Positions 7,922 to 16,245 of a stretch of DNA of 64,000 bases are shown here, one piece after another; within the stretch, counting starts at the first letter, position 1; every line of letters starts with the position of its first letter. Origin of the DNA: Bin87 sp963665395 (GTDB lineage: Bacteria; Chloroflexota; Dehalococcoidia; Lucifugimonadales; UBA3495); the NCBI GenBank assembly GCA_963665395.2, contig OY762251.1, positions 4,340,001 to 4,404,000 on the forward strand, in the 5' to 3' direction. Made by a program: the position numbers and the translations under genes. Below the pieces are notes generated by a model, which was given only the letters and a program-made list of their open reading frames with translations, made no database searches and was not told the DNA's origin.

Positions 7922-8527
7922 ATGGCAGAGCGGGTTGTGCTTTTCGTAGATTACCAGAACGCCTATCGACACGCCCGTGACGCATTCCATGACCACAGCC
8001 CAGCCCCGTATTGGATGGGGCAATTTGACCCGGCAGCCTTGGGAGCGTTTATCACGGGACGACATGGCCAAGAACGTGAGCTACGGCAGGTCCGTATGTA
8101 TCGAGGAATGCCTGACGCTACCAAGGAGCAAAGGGCTAACCGGGCCGTCCGCAGACAAATTGCCAAGTGGCAGGCGCATCCGTTAGTAGAAGTTACCACG
8201 CGGCCTTTGCGTTACCCTCCAGACTATCCATCTTCACGGGCGCAAGAGAAGGGCATCGACGTCCAGTTGGCTCTGGATTTTGCGATGATGGCTGTCCGTA
8301 ACGAGTATGACATCGGTATCCTGATGTCCAATGACACCGATTTGCGTCCGGCATTGGAAGAAGTTATCCAACTCGGCACACATACAGTAGAGGTTGCGGC
8401 TTGGCACCCTCTTACAGCGCAAAGGCGTCGCCTGACGGTCAGAGGCTCGCCATTGTACTGCCGCTGGATAGACTACAGAGCCTATTCAACCATTCAGGAC
8501 AACACTGATTACGTCCGGCGCATCTAA
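7922..8527 (+). CDS. NYN domain protein (LabA/DUF88-like PIN-fold nuclease)
   Basis: The 201-residue product has the three acidic blocks of NYN domains: VVLFVDYQNAY (residues 5-15), KGIDVQLALDFAMM (near 111-124) and ILMSNDTDLRPAL (near 133-146). The Asp residues in these blocks would coordinate Mg2+ for RNA cleavage or processing. Homologues occur widely as single-domain proteins, some in defence or RNA turnover contexts. It has its own probable promoter (7824-7852) and a GGAGA ribosome site. No partner gene is adjacent, so its biological role is open. Confidence 0.85.
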   Translation: MAERVVLFVDYQNAYRHARDAFHDHSPAPYWMGQFDPAALGAFITGRHGQERELRQVRMYRGMPDATKEQRANRAVRRQIAKWQAHPLVEVTTRPLRYPPDYPSSRAQEKGIDVQLALDFAMMAVRNEYDIGILMSNDTDLRPALEEVIQLGTHTVEVAAWHPLTAQRRRLTVRGSPLYCRWIDYRAYSTIQDNTDYVRRI

Positions 8528-8591
8528 TATCGGCGGGCGGTAGAGTGTTATACACGTGGGAACTGAATGGGTGGATATGTCCACTACCCAA

Positions 8592-9611
8592 TCACAGCTC
8601 CACCACCATTTGAAGCTCCGTGGTGGGCTGGCACAGCGACTCGAAGGCGTCCTGAATGCCTTCCAGTGGCACGAAGTTGGTGGCGGACAGCATATGCTCC
8701 ACGGACACCCGGCCGGTTCGCAGCAATTCCAGAGCGATGCGCCAGTCTTCGGGCAGGGTTCCGAAGGACGACTGCATCCGCACTTCGCGGGCCATCCAGT
8801 TGGGCGGGACCACGGGCGTGGGTTCCCAGGCAATGGCGATCATCACCACCTGGCCGCCCCGGGCGCACAGGTCCAGCCCCTGCTCCAGAGTAGAAGGGGC
8901 GGCGGCGCATTCGAATACCACCTGCGGGCCGGTTCCGCCGGTCAATCCCACTACCTGCGTCTCAAAATCAGGATCGGCGGGGTTGAGCACGGCGTCCGCG
9001 CCCAAGCGACGGGCGGCCTCCGCCCGGCCCGGCGCCGGCTCGGACACGATGACGGTGGTGGCGCCGGCGGCCCGCGCCGTCTGCATGCACAACAGGCCGA
9101 TAGGCCCCGCGCCCAGCACCAGGGCGGAGTCGCCCAGCTTGATGTCGGAAAGGCGGACGGCGTGAACGGTGACGGCGCAGGGTTCGCAGAGAGCGGCCTG
9201 CTCGTCGGTCACGTCGTCCGGCACCGGCGTCGGCTCCCATTCGTCCAGCAGCACGTATTCGGCATAGCCCCGGGGCCGGGGGTTCTGCTGGAAGCCCATG
9301 GTGCGGTAGTTGAACCGGGGATTAGTTCGCGTCGCCGACCCGCCGCCGAGGGGCGGGTGTCCGCCGCCGCCGACCACGCGGTCGCCCACCTGCCAGCGGG
9401 TTACGCCTGGGCCGACGTCCACGATGGTTCCGGTGTACTCGTGGCCCATGACGGCGCCCGGCTGGGCCAGGTCGTACATGAAAGCGTGGACGTCGGTGCC
9501 GCAGATGGCCGAATACTTGACCCGCATCACCACCTGGCCGGCGGCGGGGGTCGGGTCGGGCAATTCCTCAACCTGCAAAACCTGTTCACCCTTATAGACG
9601 GCGGCGCGCAT
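8592..9611 (-). CDS. Zinc-dependent alcohol dehydrogenase (MDR superfamily)
   Basis: I start at ATG 9611, which has GGGAGGG 7 bases upstream and begins MRAAVYKGEQVLQVEELP, the usual MDR start; the open frame extends further but without homology. Motifs: CGTDVHAF (catalytic Zn Cys and following residues), GHEYTGTIVDVG (Zn His-Glu), and the Rossmann block VLGAGPIGLLCMQTARAAGA. The four-Cys structural zinc lobe is absent: that region instead holds GGGGHPPLGGGSATRTNPRF, so the protein belongs with family members lacking structural zinc. Likely oxidises an alcohol or polyol with NAD(P)+; substrate unknown. Confidence 0.87.
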   Translation of the reverse strand: MRAAVYKGEQVLQVEELPDPTPAAGQVVMRVKYSAICGTDVHAFMYDLAQPGAVMGHEYTGTIVDVGPGVTRWQVGDRVVGGGGHPPLGGGSATRTNPRFNYRTMGFQQNPRPRGYAEYVLLDEWEPTPVPDDVTDEQAALCEPCAVTVHAVRLSDIKLGDSALVLGAGPIGLLCMQTARAAGATTVIVSEPAPGRAEAARRLGADAVLNPADPDFETQVVGLTGGTGPQVVFECAAAPSTLEQGLDLCARGGQVVMIAIAWEPTPVVPPNWMAREVRMQSSFGTLPEDWRIALELLRTGRVSVEHMLSATNFVPLEGIQDAFESLCQPTTELQMVVEL

Positions 9612-10114
9612 GGTCAATCCCTCCCGTAGGTAATCGTGGCGCAAGGATAGCACACGCGGGCTGGGTATTCTGGGACAGCTGGGCAGATCAATTCCCCGTT
9701 TCACGAGGTATCCGGTTGGTAAAATTTCCGATGGCGATTTCTCCTTACGACGTTTTGGTTAGTTGGATTGGAAGGCAGGATTTTCCGCAAGGGGCGGACT
9801 TTCAGCACTTCGTTGTCAGCATACGGCCGGTTGGGGTACGCAACTATTTTTCCCTACTTTTTCGTGTACTCAGTACGCCAGAGGCGCGCCGGCGCGCGGG
9901 CACGGACAGTCCCGGTGGTCCAGCCGGCAATCATGGTGAGGTGGGTCGGGTCTAACAGAGCCTTGCCGAGTGCGACCGTTGCGATTTGGAAACTGACGGG
10001 GTTGGCCGTCGAAGTGAAATCCTGCCTTTTGAGAACGTGATTGATGGAAACATCTGTTTTGCCTAGACGGATTTAGGATATACGTTCTTGTAGCGGATGG
10101 TCAAGGGGGGAATT

Positions 10115-10160
10115 GTCAGAAGCAGGATTTTCGGGATTTTAAGGATTATCCAGGATTGGG
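10115..10160 (+). repeat. Half copy of the GTCAGAAGCAGGATT long inverted repeat
   Basis: GTCAGAAGCAGGATTTTCGG, then GATTTTAAGGATTATCCAGG. This equals the left arm of the full repeats at 27516-27626 and 31339-31447. The whole gap 9612-10380 holds no gene I can support; it contains this repeat, the palindrome at 10181-10229 and the interrupted repeat at 10254-10329. Confidence 0.7.
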
Positions 10161-10180
10161 CGGTTGCGGGTGGGGGCCGG

Positions 10181-10229
<49 letters not shown>

Positions 10230-10253
10230 AGAAACCATTGGTGAAAAGGCTCG

Positions 10254-10329
10254 CTGGATTCCGGCCCCGTATCAAGCACGGGGCAGGCTGTTCTTGCGCC
10301 GGGGTGACGCTCTTTCGCCGCAATGACGG
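10254..10329 (+). repeat. TGGATTCCGG repeat interrupted by a CCCCGTATCAAGCACGGGG palindrome
   Basis: CTGGATTCCGG (10254-10264) is followed directly by CCCCGTATCAAGCACGGGG plus CAGGCT (10265-10289), a further short segment, and then CTCTTTCGCCGCAATGACGG (10310-10329), which is the right half of the same repeat. The palindrome has entered the repeat at its loop. The same arrangement is seen at 53146-53240. Confidence 0.7.
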
Positions 10330-10381
10330 TTTGGGGTGAAAGGCCACCACCCGGGACTTTGAAAAGGCCCGGAGTGGGGGC

Positions 10382-11638
10382 CAGGCTATCGCATATGAAA
10401 ATTGAGGAGTTGGGTAAGATGCAGGCTAATGCAGCGGGGAAGGGAGAGACGCCATGCCCGAATTAGCCGACGTATTTGCCGACCTGGAAGACCCGCGGGC
10501 AGTCAACGCCCGCCTGCATTCTCTACACGACATCCTGGTCATCGCCCTGGGCACCATCGTCTGCGGCGGCCAGACTTGCGCCGACATGGAACTTTTCGGC
10601 CACGCCAAACGGGAGTTTCTGGAGACCTTTCTGCCGTTGCCCAACGGCATTCCCAGCCACGACACCTTTTCCCGGGCGCTGGGAATGCTGGACCCGGAGG
10701 CTTTCCAGTCCGCCGCAGGCGGATTTCTGGGGTTCATGGGGCAGTTTGCTCAGCATGGTCCCGGTGTGGTGGCGGTGGACGGGAAGACCCCGTATCAAGT
10801 ACGGGGCCGGCTTTGCGGCGTTCTTACGACCGCGCCGAAGGCCAATCGGCGCTGCATCCGGTGAGCGCCTGGGCGGAGGAGCAGCGCCTGGTTTTGGGAC
10901 AGTTGGCCGTTGATGATAAGTCTAACGAGATTACGGCGTTGCCCAGGCTGCTGGAAATGCTGACTTTGCGGGACAAGGTGGTTACCGCCGACGCCATGCA
11001 CTGCCAGCGTCAGATCGCCGAACAAAGCCTGCCCCGTGCCCCGACACGGGGTGATTGATCAGGGCGGTGATTACGCCCTGCGACTGAAAGGCAACCAGGG
11101 CAGTTTGCACGATGACGTGTCCGCCACAGGCGGATTTCTGGACGACCCCGCCATGCCGGTGGCCCAGGCTGCCCAGGTCAACAAAGGTCACGGGCGCATC
11201 GAAACCCGCGTTGCCGTCGTCAGCGACGATGTGGCCTGGTTGCAGCAATGGCATGACTGGCCCGGTTTGCAGGCGGTGGGCAAGGTAACGGCGATCCGGC
11301 GGATGGTCGGGCAGAACCCGGCTGATGCCAGCGAAGAAACCCGGTACTACCCCGTATCAAGTACGGGGCCATTGGGGAATTGAGAACCGGCTGCATGGGG
11401 TATTGGACGTAACCTGCAACGAAGACCAGGCGAGAAACCGGAAGGGACACGGCGCGGAGAACCTGGCCTTGCTGCGGAAACTGGCGCTGAACCCCGTATC
11501 AAGTACGGGGCCGGCGCTGGCCCGGTTGGAACCCAGCAAAGGCTCCAGGCGCGGCAAACTGAAAAAGGCCGGTTGGGACAATGGCTTCCTCATCACCATC
11601 CTAACCCAATTCGCCAAAATCCATATGCGATAGCCCTG
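10382..11638 (+). mobile_element. ISAs1-family insertion sequence (degenerate)
   Basis: An inverted repeat marks the ends: CAGGCTATCGCATATG at 10382-10397 and, inverted, CATATGCGATAGCCCTG at 11622-11638, differing by one extra G. The roughly 1.26-kb length and the encoded DDE transposase fit ISAs1. The stop codon of the transposase falls inside the right terminal repeat. I see no convincing target duplication. The transposase is not intact because of small palindromic insertions, so the element is probably immobile unless helped in trans. Confidence 0.8.
10454..11633 (+). pseudogene. ISAs1 family transposase, broken by palindromic insertions
   Basis: Three frames must be joined to rebuild the protein: MPELADVFADLEDPRA to VVAVDGKT (frame of 10454), LRRSYDRAEGQSALHPVSAW to QIAEQ, then VIDQGGDYALRLKGNQG to ETRYY, then HWGIENRLHGVLDVTCNEDQ to the end. 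Each junction carries a palindrome: 10788-10811, 11026-11050 and 11350-11370. A fourth (11492-11515) adds PVSSTGPA in frame, and two 15-base palindromes (10709-10723 and 11120-11134) add SAAGG and SATGG in frame. At 11350 the residues normally between RYY and RGHWGIEN are also missing. Catalytic blocks (VDGKT, ALRLKGNQ, HWGIEN) are still readable. Confidence 0.88.
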
Positions 11639-11644
11639 CGCACG

Positions 11645-12001
11645 ATGACCACGACCGTTGATTATCACGCCGAAAGGAGTTGGCATTTTCTGGAATTGGT
11701 GGATGACGAGGTTCAGCGGGGCGAGTTGGAAGAAGCCAGCAACAAGTTGTGGGGAGCCGCCGCCCATGCTATCAAAGCGATTGCTGAGCGTCGGGGATGG
11801 CCCTACGGCGCGCACCGCGACTTGGAGGATGCCGTGATGCGCTTGGTCGATGACGAGGGCGCTCCTACAATTCTGCATACCTACTATAGCTCGGCGAACT
11901 GGTTCCACTCACGATTTTACGGCGGCCCGCCCAGCGAGAGCGTAATTCGCAACGGCAAACAGAATATGGCCGACTTCATACGCCTGCTGGAAAACCTTTA
12001 A
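11645..12001 (+). CDS. PaREP1-like / HEPN-type small protein
   Basis: Starting at ATG 11645 the product has 118 residues. The first half, WHFLELVDDEVQRGELEEAS then NKLWGAAAHAIKAIAERRGW, is the helical pattern of the PaREP1 family, which belongs with HEPN-fold proteins (alpha-helical nucleotide or RNA-associated domains). The open frame extends upstream into the insertion sequence, but that part is IS sequence read through and is discarded. It lies right behind the IS end and overlaps the stop of the hydantoinase gene on the other strand by four bases. Whether it is part of a toxin-antitoxin pair cannot be told; no nucleotidyltransferase partner is adjacent. Confidence 0.65.
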   Translation: MTTTVDYHAERSWHFLELVDDEVQRGELEEASNKLWGAAAHAIKAIAERRGWPYGAHRDLEDAVMRLVDDEGAPTILHTYYSSANWFHSRFYGGPPSESVIRNGKQNMADFIRLLENL

Positions 12002-14004
12002 CAGGGTTCAAGCAGCAGGTTGCCGTAGGGGTCAACCTCGCCGCCCCAGCCCGGCGGGACGACGATGGTCGTATCCAATTGCAGCAGCAGGGACGGGCCG
12101 GCGATTCGGTTCCCCGTTTGCAGCCGGTCGCGGTCGTAGAGCATGGTGGTCACCGGGCCGTTGGCGAACACCACTTCACTGCTGCCGATGACCGCATCGC
12201 CGGCGTCACTGCCTTGCTGTGCCGCCGGTTCCATTTGAGGTTTGTCAACCTCTAACTCCAGTTTCAGGCGCAGGTTGACCACTTCGATGGGCAGCGAGGC
12301 GTCCGCATAGCCGAACCGTTGCAGGTGGGCCTCGTAGAAGTCGGAGGAGATGCCGGGGCTAAGATCACCGCGCTCGGCCAGCGGCGGGCAGTCCACCGTC
12401 AGCTCGAAGGACTGGCCCAGGTAGCGCACGTCAAGGAACCGGCGGGGCGTCATGGCGTCGGCGCGCAGTCCTTCGTCAACCAACTCGGCGCGGGCCTGCT
12501 GCTCCATGCCGTGGAACTCTTCTTCCAACCTCGCGCTCTCCAAGTCGTCACCACGGAGCATCACCGTGCGGGAATAATCCTTCACTACGTCGGCGATGGC
12601 GACGCCCAGGGCGGAAAGGATGCCGGGATGACCCGGGATCAGCACGCGGGGGATGCCCAGCTCGGCGGCCAGCTCGCAGGCGTGCATGGGGCCGGCGCCG
12701 CCGAAGGGAATCAGGGTGAACTCGCGGGGGTCGTAGCCGCGTTCCAGGGATATGGCGCGAATGGCCCGCTCCATGTTGGAGTTGACCACGCGGATGATAC
12801 CCAAGGCGGTGTCGGTAGCGGACGCGCCGACGCCGCCGGCCAGGTCGGTCATCAGAGACTGAGAGCGCTGTTGATCCAGCGTCATGCGTCCGCCCAGGAA
12901 ACCGTCGGGGCGCAGCCGTCCCAGGGTCAGGTTGGCGTCGGTGACGGTGACGCGGTCGCCGTTGCCGTAGCAGGCCGGGCCGGGGTCGGCGCCGGCGGAT
13001 TGAGGGCCGACCACCAGCGCGCCGCCAGCGTCCACCCGAGCGATGGAGCCACCGCCAGCGCCGACGGTGTGAATCTCAATCATCGGTACGCTGACCGGAT
13101 AGCCGCCCAGGTTGGCCGCCGTGGTCTCTTTGATGCGGCCGGGGCACAGGGAGACATCGGTGGAGGTGCCGCCCATGTCCAGCGTGATTATGTCAGGGTA
13201 GCCGGCCTGTACGCCAGTATAGAACGCGCCCACCACGCCGCCGGCCGGGCCGCTGAGGATGGTGCGCACCGGCTGGTCGGCGGCCAGGCGGGCGGTGATG
13301 CTGCCGCCGGAGGACTGCATGATGCGCAGGCCGCGTCCCAGCACCGATTCGAGCTGGGTCAGGTAACGCTCCATCACCGGGCCGACGTAGGAATTGACGA
13401 CAACAGTGCTGGTGCGCTCGTACTCGCGGAACTCCGGCAGTATTTTCGACGATATGGAAATGAACGGGCTGTTGGGCAATTCGGACAGACGTTGCGCCAG
13501 CATTTCCTCGTGTATCGGGTTGAGGAAGGAGAACAGGAAGGAGACGGCGACGCCATCGACCTGGGCTTCCGCCAGTAACGACAGTAGCGCGTCCACCGAT
13601 TCCGATGTCAAGTCGTCCAGGATTGCCCCGGTGTAGTCAATGCGCTCGGGTAGGCCGAAACGCAACTGCCACGGAGCCAGCGGCGTGGGCCGTTCCATAG
13701 ACAGGTCATAAAGGTCGGCGCGGTTCTGGCGGCCGATTTCCAGTACGTCCTCAAAGCCCATGGTGGTAACCAGGGCGGTGCGCCCGCCTTTGCCCTCCAG
13801 CAGGGCATTGGTGGCGACGGTGCTGCCGTGGATGAAGTCGGTGGTTGGAACGTCAACGTCGATGTCACCGATGCCGGTGGTGATGCCCACCGACGGGTCC
13901 GCCGGGGTGGAGGGCAGTTTGTGAACGGAGAGGACGCCATCCCGAAGGACAGCGATGTCGGTAAAGGTTCCGCCGACATCAATGCCGACTACGGTGGTGG
14001 ACAT
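11998..14004 (-). CDS. hyuA: Hydantoinase/oxoprolinase family protein, HyuA (N-methylhydantoinase A-like)
   Basis: The 668-residue product begins with the ATPase-type block VVGIDVGGTFTDIAV and continues with DFIHGSTVATNALLEGKGG, ALVTTMGFEDVLEIGRQNR, DMGGTSTDVSL and FGGAGPMHACELA, all hallmarks of the HyuA/acetone carboxylase beta family. These enzymes use ATP to open hydantoin or 5-oxoproline-like rings, normally with a HyuB partner. No hyuB is next to it in this window, which is unusual. A GGGAG sequence lies 13 bases before the ATG. Substrate unknown. Confidence 0.9.
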   Translation of the reverse strand: MSTTVVGIDVGGTFTDIAVLRDGVLSVHKLPSTPADPSVGITTGIGDIDVDVPTTDFIHGSTVATNALLEGKGGRTALVTTMGFEDVLEIGRQNRADLYDLSMERPTPLAPWQLRFGLPERIDYTGAILDDLTSESVDALLSLLAEAQVDGVAVSFLFSFLNPIHEEMLAQRLSELPNSPFISISSKILPEFREYERTSTVVVNSYVGPVMERYLTQLESVLGRGLRIMQSSGGSITARLAADQPVRTILSGPAGGVVGAFYTGVQAGYPDIITLDMGGTSTDVSLCPGRIKETTAANLGGYPVSVPMIEIHTVGAGGGSIARVDAGGALVVGPQSAGADPGPACYGNGDRVTVTDANLTLGRLRPDGFLGGRMTLDQQRSQSLMTDLAGGVGASATDTALGIIRVVNSNMERAIRAISLERGYDPREFTLIPFGGAGPMHACELAAELGIPRVLIPGHPGILSALGVAIADVVKDYSRTVMLRGDDLESARLEEEFHGMEQQARAELVDEGLRADAMTPRRFLDVRYLGQSFELTVDCPPLAERGDLSPGISSDFYEAHLQRFGYADASLPIEVVNLRLKLELEVDKPQMEPAAQQGSDAGDAVIGSSEVVFANGPVTTMLYDRDRLQTGNRIAGPSLLLQLDTTIVVPPGWGGEVDPYGNLLLEPC

Positions 14005-14157
14005 TTGCGATTATTTCTCCCAAGCGAATGGTTCGCCCCATCTCGTATTCCAGGCGAGCGCTGGTCAGGAACGCTGGCGGCAAGCTGGCACCTCCGGTTG
14101 CGTTAGCGGCAGATCCGGACTTTACGCAACCGAACGCATTGTTGGCGTTCCATTCTA

Positions 14158-14215
14158 CTGGATTCCGGCTTTCGCCGGAATGACGGTTTATTGCTGGAAT
14201 GACGGTCTAAAGGCA
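14158..14215 (+). repeat. TGGATTCCGG repeat with partial second copy
   Basis: CTGGATTCCGGCTTTCGCCG plus GAATGACGG at 14158-14186, directly followed by a second partial GCTGGAATGACGGTCTAAAG. Compare the copy at 6352-6380, which is likewise followed by TTTAAGGGCAATAG. It lies between hyuA and alaX. Confidence 0.75.
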
Positions 14216-14244
14216 AGCGATCTTTGCACAACCCTATTGGCCGC

Positions 14245-14961
14245 CTACGCCAGGGCGATGCGCAGGCGCTTGTTGATGCGGCCCTTGCTCTCGTGTCCGA
14301 CCACACTGATGCGGCCGACCTCGCGGGTGTTGTGGACGTGGGTGCCGCCGTCGGCTTGCAGGTCGAGGCCCCTGATGTCGATGGTGCGGACCTCGGTGAT
14401 GGCGACGGGCAGCAGGTTGATCTTGGTGCGGATCAGGTCCGGGTGGGCGTCGGCGTCGGCGCGGCTCATGAAGTCAACGCCGATGTCCCGGGCTGCGGCG
14501 ACCTCCGCGTTGATGCGGGCTTCCACTTCCTCCGCGAATTCGGCCGACATATTCTCCAGCTCGAAGTCCATCCGCGCCCGGCCCGGCTGCATATCGCCGC
14601 CGGTTACCAGGGCCCCGTAGTCGCGCCACACCACGCCGCAGAGGACGTGCAGGGCGGTATGGGTGCGCATGAGGAGATAACGGCGCTCCCAGTCGATGGC
14701 GCCGTGGATCTGGGCTCCTACTGCGGGGCGCTCGTCGCCGTCTATGGTATGCACGATGGCGCCGCCGGCGCGACCGACCCTGGTGACCCGATACGCTGCG
14801 CCGGACGCATCAGTCAGCGTCCCCACGTCGCAGGGTTGGCCACCGCCGCCGATGTAAAAGGCGGTGCGGTCCAATACCAAGCCGCCGTCGTCAGTGACGT
14901 CTCCGACGGTGGCGTCGAATTCGGACAGGTAAGCGTCAGCAAGGAAAAGCAGTTGCGTCAT
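14245..14961 (-). CDS. alaX: Alanyl-tRNA editing protein (AlaX family)
   Basis: The 238-residue protein is homologous to the editing half of AlaRS and should hydrolyse Ser-tRNA(Ala) or Gly-tRNA(Ala). Visible: DRTAFYIGGGGQPCDVG (substrate loop), the zinc motif HTALH in LMRTHTALHVL, and the second zinc block LDLQADGGTHVHNTREVGRI. In AlaRS the latter is C-G-G-T-H; here Asp replaces Cys, a variation that I believe occurs in several stand-alone AlaX proteins. AGAGG lies 7 bases before the ATG. No AlaRS gene is present nearby. Confidence 0.9.
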   Translation of the reverse strand: MTQLLFLADAYLSEFDATVGDVTDDGGLVLDRTAFYIGGGGQPCDVGTLTDASGAAYRVTRVGRAGGAIVHTIDGDERPAVGAQIHGAIDWERRYLLMRTHTALHVLCGVVWRDYGALVTGGDMQPGRARMDFELENMSAEFAEEVEARINAEVAAARDIGVDFMSRADADAHPDLIRTKINLLPVAITEVRTIDIRGLDLQADGGTHVHNTREVGRISVVGHESKGRINKRLRIALA

Positions 14962-15029
14962 GACAGCCTCTTAAGCGGATAAATGCGTCGGGTTCGTTTG
15001 GAGGTTACGATTATACCAACGAAGCGCCA

Positions 15030-15038
15030 TGCTATAAT
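15030..15038 (+). promoter_or_regulatory. Extended -10 promoter of dnaN
   Basis: TGCTATAAT is an exact extended -10 element (TGnTATAAT). It lies 33 bases before the dnaN ATG, giving a start near 15045. No good -35 is visible, which is normal for extended -10 promoters. Confidence 0.55.
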
Positions 15039-15070
15039 TCGGCGCAAATAATGATTCGGGTTGGCTAGAG

Positions 15071-16231
15071 ATGAAACTGTCGTGCCTTCAGGAAAACTTG
15101 GCTCGTGGGCTGGGCGTGGTGGGACGGGCGGTGGCGAGTCGCTCCACGTTGCCGATAACGCAGAACGTTCTGCTGCGTAGTGACCAGGGAATGCTGATGC
15201 TATCGGCGACCAACCTGGAAATCGCCATCACGACGTGGATTGGCGCGATGATCGAGGAAGAAGGCGCCATCACGGTGCCCCACCGGCTGCTGGCGGACTG
15301 GGTCAACACCCGGCCCAGCGACCGCATTGACCTGGACCTACAGGGGCCTGGAGACGAAGGCGGAACGGGCGGCGGCAATGTGCTGCACCTCTCCTGTGGC
15401 CGCGCCGTGACCCGCATCAATGGGGCGGACGCCGCCGACTTTCCGCCAGTGCCCCAGGTTGACGCCGGAATGGCCACCGATATTGACCCGAGCGTGCTGC
15501 GTTCCGCCATCGGACTGGTGGCCTTCTCCGCCGCCACCGACGAATCCCGCCCGGTGCTGACCGGGGTGGAGCTGAAACTGGAGGAGTCGGACCTGGTGAT
15601 GGCCGCCGCCGATGGGTTCCGACTGGCGGTGTACAAGGGAGAGCTGCCGCAGCCGGTGGAACAGGAGATCAAGGTGATCGTACCGGCGCGGACCATGAGC
15701 GAGATACAGCGCCTGGCTTCGGAGCAAAGCGGCCCGGTCAAGGTGACGCTGTCACCGGAGCGGGGGCAGGCCCTGTTCAAGCTGGAGCACGTCGAGGTGG
15801 TCTCCCAGTTGCTGCAAGGAAGTTTCCCCAACTACGATCAACTGATACCGGAACGTTACGAAACCCGGGCGGTGATGGAGTTGGATGACCTGAAAAGGGC
15901 CACTCAGTCGGCGTCGGTATTCGCGCGAGACGGCAGCAACATCGTACGCCTGGAGATGATGCCCCAGGAGGATGCCGAGGGCGGGCAGCTCAAGGTGTCG
16001 GCCCGTTCCGAGGAAGTGGGCGACAGCCTGGACGAGCTGGACATCGACCAAATGGACGGCGAAGACGCGAAAATCGCGTTCAACGTGCGCTACCTTCAGG
16101 ACATCGTGAACGTGCTGGGCCGGGGCAAAGTCGCCATTGAAGTCACCAATTCGTCAAGCCCCGGCGTATTCCGTCCGGCCGATTCGGACCGCTACGTGCA
16201 TGTGGTGATGCCCATGTACGTTCAGTGGTAA
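15071..16231 (+). CDS. dnaN: DNA polymerase III subunit beta (sliding clamp)
   Basis: The 386-residue product has the three-domain clamp layout. The start MKLSCLQENLARGLGVVGRA is typical, domain joints appear near 125 and 255, and the end VHVVMPMYVQW matches the conserved clamp C-terminus (xxxxMPMR-like, here MPMYVQW). The clamp encircles DNA and tethers Pol III, ligase and repair factors. Unusually for bacteria it is not next to dnaA or recF; instead it overlaps the region of glmU by a few bases, so the two may be co-transcribed. Promoter at 15030-15038. Confidence 0.95.
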   Translation: MKLSCLQENLARGLGVVGRAVASRSTLPITQNVLLRSDQGMLMLSATNLEIAITTWIGAMIEEEGAITVPHRLLADWVNTRPSDRIDLDLQGPGDEGGTGGGNVLHLSCGRAVTRINGADAADFPPVPQVDAGMATDIDPSVLRSAIGLVAFSAATDESRPVLTGVELKLEESDLVMAAADGFRLAVYKGELPQPVEQEIKVIVPARTMSEIQRLASEQSGPVKVTLSPERGQALFKLEHVEVVSQLLQGSFPNYDQLIPERYETRAVMELDDLKRATQSASVFARDGSNIVRLEMMPQEDAEGGQLKVSARSEEVGDSLDELDIDQMDGEDAKIAFNVRYLQDIVNVLGRGKVAIEVTNSSSPGVFRPADSDRYVHVVMPMYVQW

Positions 16232-16245
16232 CAAACAGGAACGAA

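Noticed and set aside
9716..10040. Small open frames after the alcohol dehydrogenase
   Set aside because: No ribosome site, no recognisable motif; they overlap in different frames in a repeat-rich gap.
10382..11638. Target site duplication for the ISAs1 element
   Set aside because: Flanks just outside the two ends (GTGGGGGC and CGCACGATG) do not match.
12319..13578. Long antisense open frame over hyuA
   Set aside because: Codon-phase shadow of a high-GC gene, no motif recognised.
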